In this document: in pieces, positions 9,200 through 19,038 of the stretch
Numbering within the stretch: the stretch's first letter is position 1
How the letters are laid out: each line of letters begins with the position of its first letter
Assembly (NCBI RefSeq): GCF_029525575.1
Contig: NZ_JAPDIA010000008.1
Span: 1,612,001 to 1,676,000, forward strand
Origin: Cohnella rhizosphaerae
GTDB lineage: Bacteria; Bacillota; Bacilli; Paenibacillales; Paenibacillaceae
Length of the DNA stretch: 64,000 nt
Direction: 5' to 3'
Position numbers and translations under genes: made by a program
The notes under the pieces: model-generated
Told to the model about the DNA's origin: nothing
The model's database searches: none
Seen by the model: only the letters and a program-made list of their open reading frames with translations

Positions 9200-10252
9200 T
9201 CAAGCGTTCCCACTTTCCTCCGTCCTAACCACTTCCGTCAGCATGCGCCCAAGATCCGCATAGACGCTGCCGATCAGCTTGAGTCGATCCGGATCCGCGC
9301 CGGCCATGCTCCGTCCGAAGCTCTCGAGCTGAACGCCGCGCGCGCCTTCGGTCGCCTCCCGCAGTCTATCGTACGCTTGGGGCGAAGGATCTGTCACCGT
9401 GTCCGCGAACCGGTCCACGCATTCCGCCGTCGCCAGGAGCGCCGGGACGAGCCCCGGCGCCCGCATCGCGGCTTCGTCCAGCTCGATCAGACTTCGCGCG
9501 ATTCCCCGCGCCTGCACGGACAGATGCTCCAGCCGTTCCATCGCCGCAGAGACGCGCGCCACGCGCTCGCGGCGCTTGCGTCCGAGCGGCACGAACTTCA
9601 GGCTCTGCCGGGCGAGCGCCGTCGCTTCGTTGCCCCGCTGGATAAGAAGCAGCAGTCCGCGCGCCTCCTCGAGCACCTGCGCGAGGCGCCGATTCCCGCG
9701 GACCGCCTCGTCATAATCGCGGAGCACGGCCGCAATCCGCTTGCCGAGGCCCGATGCCGCGTACAGCGCCTCGCGCGTCGTATCGCGCGGCACGAGCGCG
9801 ATATTAACGGCGACGGCGACCGCCGAGCCGAGCAGCGTCTCCAGGATCCGGTAGGCGGCGTAGCCGTTCGCGTTGCCGAAGGCCAGCACGAGCAGCGCCG
9901 ACACGCCGATCTGCGCGCCGATCTGGGCGTTCAGGCGCATCCCGTTCGCTATCGCGAGCCCCGCCAGCACGACCAAGGCTACCGTCCATGCGTTAACGCT
10001 CAGCCACTGGCCGGCCAGCAGGCTGATCCCGATGCCGACGACGATGCCGACGATGCGGTACAGCCCCTTCTGGATGGAGTCGGCCACCGTCACCTGCAGC
10101 GTCAGTATGGCGGCGATCGGCGCGAAGTACGGATAGGAATGCGGCATGACGGCTTCGGCCAGCACCCACGACAACCCGCAAGCCAACGCCGTTTTGATCG
10201 TTTGCAAATCGATGCCCAGTTTGCGCAGCGACAGGAACGCGTTGCGAATCAT
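9200..10252 (-). CDS. Aromatic acid exporter (ArAE/FUSC-like) family membrane protein
   Basis: The 350-residue protein has an N-terminal block of about six hydrophobic segments (residues 15-165, including YPYFAPIAAILTLQVT, typical of ArAE_1/FUSC proteins) and a long C-terminal helical cytoplasmic domain. Family members are thought to export aromatic carboxylic acids. ATG 10252, preceded by AAGGGA at a proper distance, fits the family N terminus (MIRNAFLSLRKLG); an in-frame ATG at 10276 is the alternative. A TATAAT-like -10 (10284-10289) lies just upstream. It is monocistronic. Confidence 0.82.
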   Translation of the reverse strand: MIRNAFLSLRKLGIDLQTIKTALACGLSWVLAEAVMPHSYPYFAPIAAILTLQVTVADSIQKGLYRIVGIVVGIGISLLAGQWLSVNAWTVALVVLAGLAIANGMRLNAQIGAQIGVSALLVLAFGNANGYAAYRILETLLGSAVAVAVNIALVPRDTTREALYAASGLGKRIAAVLRDYDEAVRGNRRLAQVLEEARGLLLLIQRGNEATALARQSLKFVPLGRKRRERVARVSAAMERLEHLSVQARGIARSLIELDEAAMRAPGLVPALLATAECVDRFADTVTDPSPQAYDRLREATEGARGVQLESFGRSMAGADPDRLKLIGSVYADLGRMLTEVVRTEESGNA

Positions 10253-10833
10253 CCCGTTCACTTCCCTTACCCTCATTGCCTCTATTATAACAAGCAAGCG
10301 GCATCGATCGGAAACATCTATGAAGGGCTCCCTCGATTTTAATCCGTCTGCCGGATCGCGGGGATCGCTAGTTGCACGGGCGCGGGTTCCGCGCTTCGCT
10401 TTTAGCCGACGACGCGTAAAATAGCCGCCCGCGACCTTTTTTCGCGCTAGCGCTAAGCGATCGGACTGAGCTGCCGTTATTTTTGTTCCTATCGCCATTT
10501 GCGGCCTACTTGCGGACCCAGGCGCCGTTATTGCGAGATTGTCAGTCACTTTTAGTCATGATCCGGATTCATAACGTCCCTCCGGTCCGAAACGATCCTC
10601 ATTTGAACCGTTTTATACAAAATAGCGTCCCCTGAGTCCGATCAGCGCTGTACCTTGCCCGCTGTCCCCTCTGCGCAGCCTGCCCTGTCCTTAACTGCTA
10701 CCCGCTATTTTCATTTACACCAGCCCGCTTACCTTCCCGCCGATCATCGCCGTATGGTATGCAATCGATGCAAAACGAAAAAAGGACGAAGCAGCACGAT
10801 CTCTCGTGTCGTTTCATCCTACTTTATATCTCG
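10253..10833. other. Intergenic region without a supported gene
   Basis: The stretch separates the exporter gene from the last gene of the organosulfur operon. It holds a minus-strand TATAAT-like element (10284-10289) for the exporter. Only short open frames without RBS or family resemblance occur. I see no clear hairpin terminator for the operon that ends at 10834. Confidence 0.6.
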
Positions 10834-12169
10834 TTACGCCTCTACAGACGCCTTCGCCAATGTATACCGGTTCGCCGGAATCTGCACGCCCAAATTGCCG
10901 CGAAGCGTGTCGGCCTCGTATTCCGTGCGGTAGATGCCGCGCTCTTGCAGGATGGGCACCACCAGCTCGACAAAGTCGTTCAAGCCGCTCGGTAATGTCG
11001 AGTGGATGATGAAGCCGTCGGCGGCCTCTTCCTCGTGCCACTGCTGGATCTGGTCCGCGATCCGCTCCGGCGTGCCGATGAACTGGCCGCGAGGCGTCGC
11101 AGCGCGAAGCGCCACCTGGCGCAGCGTCAGCCCTTGCTCGCGCGCGTCCTTCTTGATCTTGTCCGTGCCGCTGCGGAAGCTGTTGCTGCCGAGGTCGCCG
11201 ATGTCCGGGAACGGCTCGTCGAGCGGATATTGGGCGAAGTCGTGGTGCTCGAAAAACCGGCCGAGGTAGTCGAGCGCTTTGTCGATCGAGACGAGATTCG
11301 CGATCTCTTCGTACTTGCGCTCCGCCTCCTCCTGCGTGCGTCCGATAATCGGCCCGATGCCGGGCAGGATCACGATATCGTCGCGCGAACGGCCGAAGGC
11401 GACCGCCCGGTCTTTGACGTCCTTGTAAAACGCCTTCGCCTCCTGCAGATTTTCCTGGCCGGTGAAGACCGCGTCGGCTTCCTTCGCCGCCAGGTTTTTG
11501 CCGCTCTCCGAGGAGCCTGCCTGGAAGATAACCGGCTGCCCCTGCCTGGAGCGGCCGACGTTAAGCGGCCCCTCGACGGAGAAGTACTTGCCCTTATGGT
11601 TCAGCTTGTGCATTTTAGAAGGATCGAAAAACACGCCGGAAGCCTTGTCGCGCACAAAGGCGTCGTCCTCCCACGAATCCCATAGTCCCTTCGTCACGGC
11701 CAGGTACTCCTCGGCGATTTGGTAGCGCTCGTCGTGGCTCGGATGTTCCGTCTTACCGTAGTTGCGGGCGGAGCCTTCGAGCGGGGGAAGTGACGACGTT
11801 CCAGCCTGCGCGTCCGCCGCTGATTTGGTCGAGCGAGCCGAACTGGCGCGCTACCGTAAAAGGCTCGCTGTACGAGGAAGACAGCGTGCCGACAAGTCCG
11901 ATCTTTTTCGTGACGGCCGCGAGCGCGGACAAAATGGTGATCGGCTCGAAGCGGTTCAGAAAATGCGGAATCGACTTTTCGTTGATATAGAGACCGTCTG
12001 CGATAAAAACGAGATCGAACAGGCCTTCTTCCGCCTTTTGCGCGGCCTGCACGTAGAACGGAAGGCTGACGCTCGCGTCGGACGGGATTTGCGGATGTCT
12101 CCAGGCCGAGATGTTGCCGCCGACGCCGTGGACGAGGGCGCCGAACTTCAGCTTTTTGCGTGCGCTCAT
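10834..12169 (-). CDS. NtaA/SnaA/DszA-family flavin-dependent monooxygenase (YtnJ/CmoJ-like)
   Basis: This is a luciferase-like (LLM class) FMNH2-dependent monooxygenase of about 445 residues. The N terminus MSARKKLKFG...WRHPQIPSDAS and the FADGLY, GGRAGWNVVTS and VIFQAGSSESG segments are typical of the nitrilotriacetate/dibenzothiophene-sulfone monooxygenase family. The frame breaks in the C5 run at about 11782-11786 (one extra base); the corrected junction reads VVTSPLEGSARNYGK. It is the last gene of the LysR-headed minus-strand cluster. In B. subtilis the equivalent YtnJ cleaves the C-S bond of oxidised S-alkyl cysteine derivatives; the same role here is inferred from context. Confidence 0.82.
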
Positions 12170-12199
12170 TGTGTTGCCTCCTTTAATTGGGGGGTTCGT

Positions 12200-12730
12200 T
12201 CAGATCTTGAGCAGCGCGGCGTCGTTCAGATGGAGCCGGTAGCTCTTGACGAGGATGTCGCCGTTGTAAATGTCTTTGTCGAAGGCGCGCTCGAATCCGA
12301 GGCGCTCGTAGAGGCGAACGGCGGATGCCATGAGATCGGAGGTATGCAAATGCAGCGTGTCGCCGCCGTGCGCCTTGGCGCGAATCGCGGATTCGCGGAG
12401 CAGCGCGGTGGCGACGCCTTGGCCGCGGGCTTCGGGGCTCACGGCGATCAGGCGGACGATCGGAGATTCGATGCCGAGATCACGACCGTAGGCGACGATC
12501 GAGGAGTCGAATAGCGCCGCGCTTCCGACGAGCCTGCCTTCCCATTCGGCCACCAGACGGGCGAACGGTCCGGGCGCGTCGACCGAAGCGGCGATATTGT
12601 TTTTGTATTCGATCCAACGTTCCTCGGGCATCGTTCCCTCGTATTGGCCGTATGCCGCGAGCAGCACCTCCCGGATCGCTTCGCGGTCCCGGTCCTCGGC
12701 GTCCCGGATCAAGATGTGCGATTGCGCCAT
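12200..12730 (-). CDS. GNAT family N-acetyltransferase
   Basis: The 176-residue protein has a complete GNAT fold with the acetyl-CoA pyrophosphate loop R102-G-Q-G-V-A107 after strand RLIAVSP. It lies 31 bases upstream of the monooxygenase gene and 3 bases after the DinB gene. In the B. subtilis ytmI operon a GNAT (YtmI) N-acetylates S-alkyl cysteines before oxidation; this protein is the candidate for that step. It could equally acetylate another amine, since GNAT substrates are not readable from sequence. Confidence 0.85.
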   Translation of the reverse strand: MAQSHILIRDAEDRDREAIREVLLAAYGQYEGTMPEERWIEYKNNIAASVDAPGPFARLVAEWEGRLVGSAALFDSSIVAYGRDLGIESPIVRLIAVSPEARGQGVATALLRESAIRAKAHGGDTLHLHTSDLMASAVRLYERLGFERAFDKDIYNGDILVKSYRLHLNDAALLKI

Positions 12731-12733
12731 CGG

Positions 12734-13246
12734 TCAGATCCCCTCTCGCGCGGAAGCCGTCGGCCGGCGACCGTTTGCCGCCGATTCGGCCGCTTTGATC
12801 CGGTCGATCTGGCCCAGATGATGCTTCGCATGCGCCGCGAAGCCGCGCACGACGTCGGCGAGCGTCACACGGTCGCCCTTGGCGTTAATCGCCTCCTTTT
12901 CCCAATCCGCGGACGACAGCCGGCGCAGCAGGCGAGCATTGTACGCGACCAGCGCGCGGAAACCCTCCAGCACGTCGGCGGCCTCCGCCTCGTTTCCGTA
13001 CTGGCCTTCCACCCACGTATCTTGGCTGAACGCGGGCAATCGCGCCTGCGAGCCGGACAAAATCTCGCGAATGCGGAACGACACGACGATCAGGTGATCG
13101 GCAAGATGCACAAGCACTTCGGTCGCGCTCCATTTGCCCGGACCTGGCTTCCAGGTCAGCGCGGCGACGTCCATCCCGCGAACGGCGTCCGTCAGCCCGT
13201 CGTAAGTGCCCGTAAACGCTTCGATATCGGCGTTATGATTGCTCAT
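12734..13246 (-). CDS. DinB family protein (putative metal-dependent thiol transferase)
   Basis: This 170-residue four-helix protein belongs to the DinB/YfiT superfamily, many of whose members are Ni/Zn enzymes or bacillithiol S-transferases. The metal triad is probably H51 (in VHLADH) with H139 and H143 (in AAHAKHH). The ATG follows directly on the solA stop (TGAATG), with the RBS AAGGAGG inside the end of solA, so translation is coupled. DinB is not part of the known ytmI operon. A thiol-transferase role with the neighbouring sulfur genes is an inference. Confidence 0.8.
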   Translation of the reverse strand: MSNHNADIEAFTGTYDGLTDAVRGMDVAALTWKPGPGKWSATEVLVHLADHLIVVSFRIREILSGSQARLPAFSQDTWVEGQYGNEAEAADVLEGFRALVAYNARLLRRLSSADWEKEAINAKGDRVTLADVVRGFAAHAKHHLGQIDRIKAAESAANGRRPTASAREGI

Positions 13247-14422
13247 TCAAAACGACCTCCTTATGGGGTTGAAGCTGCGGTAGCCGACGGGAAACGGGAG
13301 AGCGAGAACGGCAAAAGGTCTTGCGGGGGGAATGCCGGATTGGGTCCACTCGGAGAGCGCCTCGCCGATCGCGCTGGCGAACTTGAAGCCGTGACCCGAG
13401 AAGCCTCCCGCGAGCAGCACGCCAGGGAGCTCCGGATGCGCGTCGATGATGAACTGATCGTCGGGGGACAGCTCGTATTTGCATGCCGCGCCGTGGAGCA
13501 GGCGGCCTTCGGCGCCGGGAAGAAATTCGCGAAGCGCCGCCCGCAGGTCGGCTTCGTCCTCCGGATAAGCGCCGAAGGGCTCGAAGCGCTCGCCGGGCTG
13601 CCAGGGACGGCCGCCGTCGTGCCGGCCGATCTTGACCCCCGCGCCGCCGATGCTGGGGAACCCGTAGTACCCGCCCGACGGGCCGCCGAACGTGAAGCCA
13701 GGCAGATGACCCGCGCCGTAGAGACGTTCGTCGGCCTCGAACCAGCCGACGACCTTGCGGACCGCCCGAATCGGCAGCTTCACGCTAGGCTCCAGCGATT
13801 TGAACCAGGCGCCGGCGCTGACGATGACCTTGCCGGCCGCGAATTCGCCGCGGCTCGTCTTCACCGCAAGTCCGCCCTTACGCGCCTCGATGCCGAGGAC
13901 TGCCGTATCCGTGAGCAGCTCCGCTCCCGCCGCTAGCGCTTCTCGCCGATACGCGGCGACGCAGCGTTCGCTGAACAAATATCCCGCATCAGGCTCGTAT
14001 AAGCCGCTGAAGTGATCAGGCACCGTCCATCCCGACCACCGCCGCGAGATCTCCTTCGCGTCCAACGTTTCGTAACGTACGCCTTCTTGAGCGGCGTAGG
14101 CGAACCTGCCGTCGAACGAATGCACGTCCGGATCGCTCACGTTCAGGACGCCCGACCGCTCGAGCAGCTTTTCGCCCGTCCGGTCCTCCAGCTCCCGCCA
14201 AAGCGCGTCGGCCCGAAGCGCAAGCCTGACGTAATGCGCGCCGCCATCATAAACGTGTCGAATCAGCCTGGGCTCTCCATGATGGCTCCCGCCCGTATGC
14301 GGCGGATCGAACGCGTCGATCAGGAGCGTGCGCAGTCCGCGGGCGGCCAGATGATAGCCTGCGCTCATCCCGATCGAACCGGCGCCGACGACGATGACGT
14401 CGTATAAGCTCGCGCCGCTCAT
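13247..14422 (-). CDS. SolA/MSOX-like FAD-dependent N-methyl amino acid oxidase
   Basis: The 391-residue protein resembles monomeric sarcosine oxidase and N-methyltryptophan oxidase. It has the dinucleotide motif G13-A-G-S-I-G18, the GGSHHGEPRLIR segment after the second strand, and Cys314 in ACKYELSPDDQF, which matches the Cys that binds FAD covalently in MSOX (C315), followed by GGFSGHGFKFAS near the C terminus. It oxidatively demethylates secondary amino acids, giving H2O2 and formaldehyde. Its start overlaps the M20 peptidase stop by 4 bases (ATGA), so it belongs to the organosulfur operon, where it is an unusual member. Confidence 0.86.
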   Translation of the reverse strand: MSGASLYDVIVVGAGSIGMSAGYHLAARGLRTLLIDAFDPPHTGGSHHGEPRLIRHVYDGGAHYVRLALRADALWRELEDRTGEKLLERSGVLNVSDPDVHSFDGRFAYAAQEGVRYETLDAKEISRRWSGWTVPDHFSGLYEPDAGYLFSERCVAAYRREALAAGAELLTDTAVLGIEARKGGLAVKTSRGEFAAGKVIVSAGAWFKSLEPSVKLPIRAVRKVVGWFEADERLYGAGHLPGFTFGGPSGGYYGFPSIGGAGVKIGRHDGGRPWQPGERFEPFGAYPEDEADLRAALREFLPGAEGRLLHGAACKYELSPDDQFIIDAHPELPGVLLAGGFSGHGFKFASAIGEALSEWTQSGIPPARPFAVLALPFPVGYRSFNPIRRSF

Positions 14423-15666
14423 GCGCGCGCACCCGCTTCGGCAGGCGCGATATCCGGCGCGGGGCCGGCCGTTCTTTCTGCTGTCATTTTGGCCGACAGC
14501 TCAGACTGCTTCGACTGCTCCGACAGCTCCGTAAGTGCCTCGACCGCCACGGATGCCAGATAGCCGGCGGCAAGCGGGAGCGCGGACTCGTCGACGTCGA
14601 AGGCAGGATGATGCCACTCTCGCGGACCGTTCGTGCCGAGGAAGACGAACGCCCCGGGCGCTTCCTTCAGATACAGCGCGAAGTCCTCGCCCGCAGGCGA
14701 TGGCTTGGGCTCAACGACCGAAAGTCCCGCCCGCTCGGCCGCCTTGGCCGCCGATCGCGCCCACCGGGCATCGTTGACGACCGGCGGGGGGCCGCCGATC
14801 CAGCGCGTACGGGCGGTCGTGCCGAAGGCGGCCGCCACGCCGTCCACCACCAGCTCGAAGCGCCTTTGCACCTCGGCGCGGACGCCTTCGTCGAAGGTAC
14901 GGATCGTCCCGTCGAAGATCGCTTTTTCCGGTATGACGTTCCAGGATGTGCCTGCGCTGAGCCGGGTGACGCTGACGACCGCGCTGTCGAGCGAGCTGAC
15001 GTTGCGGCTGACGATGCTCTGCAGCGCCGTCAGCATGTGCGCGGCCGTAATGAGCGGATCAAGCCCGGCCTCCGGCACCGCGGCATGCGTCCCCTTTCCG
15101 TCGACCTCGACCGCGAAGCCGTCCGCGGCCGCCATGATCGGGCCGGACCGGATGCCGATCGTCCCGACGGGCAGGTCCGGCTTGTTGTGCAGGCCGAACA
15201 CCGCGGCGACGCCGGCCAACGCGCCGCTTTCAATCACCTGCGCGGAGCCCTTCGCCTTTTCCTCGGCCGGCTGGAACAGCAGCCGCACCGTGCCCGGCAG
15301 TTCGGCTTCCCGCCGCTTCAGCAGCGCGGCCGCGCCGATTAACGCCGCCGTATGAAAATCATGGCCGCAGGCATGCATGACGCCCGGCCGCCGCGAGGCG
15401 AAGGACAGTCCCGTCTCCTCGCGGATCGGCAGCGCATCGATCTCCGCGCGCAGCGCGACGACCGGACCGCCCCGCGAGCCGCCGATCTCGGCGACGAGAC
15501 CGGTCTTGAGCGGATAATCCGCAATCCGGACGCCTTCCTGCCCAAGCCATTCGCGAATCGCCGCGGTCGTCTCGTATTCTTCGCCGGACAGCTCCGGATT
15601 GGCGTGCAAATGGCGCCGGATATCGATCAACCGCCGTGCGAGCGGTTCCTCTTCTTTTAGGCTCAT
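14419..15666 (-). CDS. M20 family amidohydrolase/N-acyl amino acid deacylase
   Basis: This 415-residue metalloenzyme has the IAP/hippurate-hydrolase pattern: HLHANPE near the N terminus, HACGHDFHTA with metal ligands C100 and H102, the E135-E136 pair in QPAEE, and H160 in FGLHN. It should remove an N-acyl group from an amino acid. In the B. subtilis ytmI operon the M20 protein (HipO/YtnL) removes the N-acetyl group that the GNAT adds. It is coupled to the downstream oxidase by a 4-base overlap. The C-terminal ~25 residues are a low-complexity tail beyond the usual end of the family. Confidence 0.9.
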   Translation of the reverse strand: MSLKEEEPLARRLIDIRRHLHANPELSGEEYETTAAIREWLGQEGVRIADYPLKTGLVAEIGGSRGGPVVALRAEIDALPIREETGLSFASRRPGVMHACGHDFHTAALIGAAALLKRREAELPGTVRLLFQPAEEKAKGSAQVIESGALAGVAAVFGLHNKPDLPVGTIGIRSGPIMAAADGFAVEVDGKGTHAAVPEAGLDPLITAAHMLTALQSIVSRNVSSLDSAVVSVTRLSAGTSWNVIPEKAIFDGTIRTFDEGVRAEVQRRFELVVDGVAAAFGTTARTRWIGGPPPVVNDARWARSAAKAAERAGLSVVEPKPSPAGEDFALYLKEAPGAFVFLGTNGPREWHHPAFDVDESALPLAAGYLASVAVEALTELSEQSKQSELSAKMTAERTAGPAPDIAPAEAGARA

Positions 15667-15736
15667 CTCATGTCCCTCCTTCGCTCCTGCGATCTTGCAT
15701 AAGTGCGATAGGCGTTAGCGCATTTGCCTCCCGCGC

Positions 15737-16756
15737 TCAGTCGACGCCGACCGGCAGTTCCTCGAACGCTTCCTTGATCAATCGAATCGAGCGCTCGCGC
15801 TTCTCGAAGTCCGCCAAGATCGTCGTGAACAGCAGCTCGTTCACGCCGTACGTCCCGGCCAGCTCCAGCAGGCGCTCGCGCACCTGCTCCTTCGTGCCGC
15901 GGGTGATGTCCGCGTCGCGCACCTCCGCGGTGAACGTCTCGCCGGCCTGCCGGGCGAACTCCTCGGCCTGCTCGAGGGTGCCGACGTTGACGGTCTTGCC
16001 GCTCGCCAGCGTGACGCGCACGTTCTTGAATTCGCCGGCCAGCTCAGCCGCTTCGGCTTCCGTGTCGGAAGCGATGACCGACAAGGCGAGAATGGCCCTG
16101 GGCCGGCGGCCCGTGCCGTAATCGAAGTTCGCGCGGTACGTCTCGAAGGCAAGAGCGGCCGTGGCCGGATCGTTGTTGATAAATAGCGCGAACGCGTACG
16201 GATAACCGCGCTTAGCCGCCAGCTCGGCGCTCGCGACGCTCGTGCCGAGCAGATGGATCGCGGCCGGCGCTTCCGGGAGCGGGGTCGCCTGGACCCCGGC
16301 GAGCGGATGGGCTTCGCCCGCAGGTCCGATCAGGTATTGATCGAGCTCGCCGAGCTTGCTCTCCAGGTCCGCGGTTTGCCCGACTTCGCCTTGCAGCGCG
16401 CGCGTCGACCGCGGGAGGCCGCCCGGCGCTCGGCCGATGCCCAGCTCTACCCGGCCCGGAGCGAGCGTCGCGAGCACGTTGAAGTTCTCGGCGACCTTGT
16501 ACGGGCTGTAATGCTGCAGCATGACGCCGCCGGAGCCGACGCGGATGCGCGAGGTGCGGGCGAGCAGGTGGGAGATCAGCACTTCCGGCGACGAGCCCGC
16601 CACCGTGGGCGAATCGTGATGCTCGGCGACCCAGAACCGGTCGTAGCCGAGCGCCTCGGCGAGCTGCGCCAGCCGGATCGTGCCTTGAAGCGCTTCGGAC
16701 GGCGTGCGTCCGGGGAAAACAATGCTTTGGTCCAAAATGCCAAGGGATAAGGCCAT
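15737..16756 (-). CDS. LLM class flavin-dependent oxidoreductase (YtmO/CmoO-like)
   Basis: This 339-residue luciferase-like monooxygenase belongs to the single-component group that starts SLGILDQSIV and carries the FWVAEHHDSPTVAGSSPEV segment, as in YtmO and MsnO8-type proteins. It uses reduced flavin. The gene sits directly after the transporter ATPase and before the M20 gene, the same place it has in ytmI-type operons. It probably oxidises an S-alkyl cysteine derivative, but this rests on gene order. Frame intact. Confidence 0.88.
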   Translation of the reverse strand: MALSLGILDQSIVFPGRTPSEALQGTIRLAQLAEALGYDRFWVAEHHDSPTVAGSSPEVLISHLLARTSRIRVGSGGVMLQHYSPYKVAENFNVLATLAPGRVELGIGRAPGGLPRSTRALQGEVGQTADLESKLGELDQYLIGPAGEAHPLAGVQATPLPEAPAAIHLLGTSVASAELAAKRGYPYAFALFINNDPATAALAFETYRANFDYGTGRRPRAILALSVIASDTEAEAAELAGEFKNVRVTLASGKTVNVGTLEQAEEFARQAGETFTAEVRDADITRGTKEQVRERLLELAGTYGVNELLFTTILADFEKRERSIRLIKEAFEELPVGVD

Positions 16757-16776
16757 AGGTCCCAGCTCCGTTCGCG

Positions 16777-17530
16777 TTAAATGTTATACACGGCCTCGGG
16801 CGTCATACGGCGCAAAAATTGTCTCGTGCGCTCCTCCCGCGGCGATCTGAAAAATTCGGACGCCGGGCTCTCTTCGATGACGGCGCCGTCGTCCATGAAC
16901 ACGATGCGGCTCGCCACCTCCTGCGCGAACGCCATCTCGTGCGTGACGATGATCATCGTGATGCCCTCCCGGGCGATCTTCCGGATGACGGCGAGCACCT
17001 CGCCGACCAGCTCGGGATCGAGCGCGGACGTCGGCTCGTCGAACAGGATGACGTCCGGATTAAGCGCGAGCGCCCGGGCGATGCCGACCCGCTGCTGTTG
17101 GCCGCCGGACAGCTGGCTCGGATAGGCGTCCAGCTTGGCGCCGAGGCCGACCTTCTCCAGCAGCTCCGCGCTACGCTTCCTTGCCTCATCCTTCGGCACG
17201 CCTTGCACGACGACGAGTCCTTCCATGACGTTCTGCAGCGCCGTCTTGTGGCGGAATAGATGATATTGCTGAAACACCATGGCCGAACGGCCCCGAAGAC
17301 GGTGAATGTCTTTTTTTGGACGGGTGGCCGCAATCGACCGCGACGTCGCCGATCTCGATGCGTCCGCCTCCCGGACGCTCCAGGTAGTTGATGCAGCGCA
17401 GCAGCGTCGTCTTGCCGGAGCCGCTCGGACCAAGGATAGCGACGACCTCGCCCTTTTCGACCTTCAGATCGATGCCCTTCAGCACCTCGTGACGGCCGAA
17501 CGACTTGCGGATCTCCTTTAACGCAATCAT
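16777..17530 (-). CDS. Amino-acid (cystine-type) ABC transporter ATP-binding protein
   Basis: This is the ATPase of a polar amino-acid importer, about 250 residues. Walker A is GPSGSGKTT, followed by the Q-loop region MVFQQYHLF, the signature LSGGQQQR, Walker B VILFDEP and the switch His in THEMAFA. One A is extra in the A7 run at 17310-17316; correction gives HPSKKDIHRLRGRSAMVFQQ. The ATG at 17528-17530 has the RBS AGAGGAGG in the end of the permease gene. As written, the upstream permease reads straight into it (see findings). Confidence 0.9.
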
Positions 17531-18238
17531 GCGACCCCCTCCTCTGTCATAGCGGGCGACCCGCTTCTCGAGCAGCGCCGTCAACCGTTCGATGACGATC
17601 GTAAGCCCCCAGAAAATCAACGCGGCCGCGATATAAGATTCGAAAAACTTCCAGTTGGTCGACGCGACGATCTGCGCCTTGGCGTTGATCTCGACGACCG
17701 AAGCGGTAAACGCGAGCGTCGAGCCGTGCAGCATCCCGATCAACGAATTCGACAGGTTGGGCAAAGCGGCGGCGAACGCCTGCGGAAACACGATCCGGCG
17801 CAACGCCTGCCAGGTCGTCATGCCGATCGTATAGGCGGCTTCGAGCTGGCCGCGGTTCACGGCGAGCAGTCCCGAGCGCACGACCTCCGACATGTAAGCG
17901 CCGGCCGTGAGCGAAAAAGCGACATAAGCGAATCCGATCATCGGCACTTGGACGGAGCTGAAGGAGAGTCCGAGCGCGCCGGATAGCGCGTCGATGGCGA
18001 TGGGCAAGCCGAACATGACCATCAGCAGATGCGTCAGCATCGGCGTGCCGCGAATGAACGTGACGTACGCGGAGGAGATCTCCCGGAGGACGGGCACCCG
18101 GTAAATGCGGGCCAGCGCGGTAACGACGCCGATAAGAAAGCCGAAGCCGACCGACACGGCGGTGATCTCAAGCGTCGTCGGGATCGCGGCGAGCAGCTTG
18201 ACGAAGGCTTCCCAGATAAACGCCGGATCGAGCTTCAT
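17527..18238 (-). CDS. Amino-acid ABC transporter permease (second)
   Basis: The 236-residue permease has the His/Glu/Gln/Arg-type inner membrane domain with five hydrophobic segments and the EAA loop AYTIGMTTWQALRRIVFPQA. As read, no stop separates it from the ATPase. If one G is removed from the G5 run at 17535-17539 it ends RYDRGGVA with TGA at 17527-17529, overlapping the ATPase ATG by 4 bases, the usual arrangement for such pairs. Its start overlaps the end of the first permease by 4 bases. Confidence 0.85.
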
Positions 18239-19017
18239 CGAAGCGCCCCCTCTTCGGCGAGATTCAGCCTGCCGGCGGCATCGCTGCCTTTGACGCGGCG
18301 GCGGCGCATTCCGGACGCAGCTGCGCCGTTCGGCGCTTCATGCCGGAGCAGTCGCCGCTCCAGGCGGTACAACAGCTTTTCCAGGACAAAGCTCAGGATG
18401 AAGTACAGCAGCGCCAGCGCCAGATACGATTCGAAAAAGCGCTGGGACATCGTCGGCAGCGTCTGCGCCTTGCCCGTCAGCTCCATGATGCCGAGCGAAA
18501 ATGCAAGCGACGTGTCCTTCAGATTCGCGATGACGAGATTGCCGAACACGGGCATTCCCACGGATATCGCCTGCGGCAGCACGACGCGCCGGAATGCTTG
18601 GAAGCCGGTCATGCCGACCGCGTAGCCGGCCTCGACCTGACCGCGATCCACGGCGCCCACGGCCGCCCGGATCGCTTCCGAGATGAAAGCCCCGCTATGG
18701 AGGGCATAAGCGGTAACGACGAAGACGAGCACCGGCGTCCGGGAAACGTCTACCGCGGCCAGCTTGAGCAGCTCGGGCAGGCCGTAATAGATCAGGAAAA
18801 GCTGGATCAGCAGCGGCGTGCCTCGAAAAAAGGAGACGTAAACCTGCGACAGCCGCTGCAGCACGGGGATCCGGTAAAGCCGGGGAAGGGCGACGAGCAT
18901 GCCGACCGCCGAACCGATCAGGAGCGAGAGAACCACGATTTTCAGCGTGATCCCCACGGAAGGCAGCAGCCGGACAAAATACTCGAATACGTAGGAGACA
19001 TCGACGGATGTTCCCAT
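18235..19017 (-). CDS. Amino-acid ABC transporter permease (first)
   Basis: This is a 260-residue inner membrane component with the domain starting SVGITLKIVVLSLLIG and the EAA loop AGYAVGMTGFQAFRRVVLPQA. It pairs with the next gene as a heterodimeric permease, as TcyL and TcyM do in Bacillus. A basic C-terminal tail of about 35 residues (RLERRLLRHEAP onward) extends past the last helix. It follows the binding-protein gene by 21 bases. Confidence 0.9.
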   Translation of the reverse strand: MGTSVDVSYVFEYFVRLLPSVGITLKIVVLSLLIGSAVGMLVALPRLYRIPVLQRLSQVYVSFFRGTPLLIQLFLIYYGLPELLKLAAVDVSRTPVLVFVVTAYALHSGAFISEAIRAAVGAVDRGQVEAGYAVGMTGFQAFRRVVLPQAISVGMPVFGNLVIANLKDTSLAFSLGIMELTGKAQTLPTMSQRFFESYLALALLYFILSFVLEKLLYRLERRLLRHEAPNGAAASGMRRRRVKGSDAAGRLNLAEEGALR

Positions 19018-19038
19018 CGGCTTTCACCCTTTCATACG

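Noticed and set aside
10253..10833. Riboswitch or small RNA in the 580-base gap
   Set aside because: No stable hairpin series or terminator was visible, and no flanking gene starts in a way that would use it.
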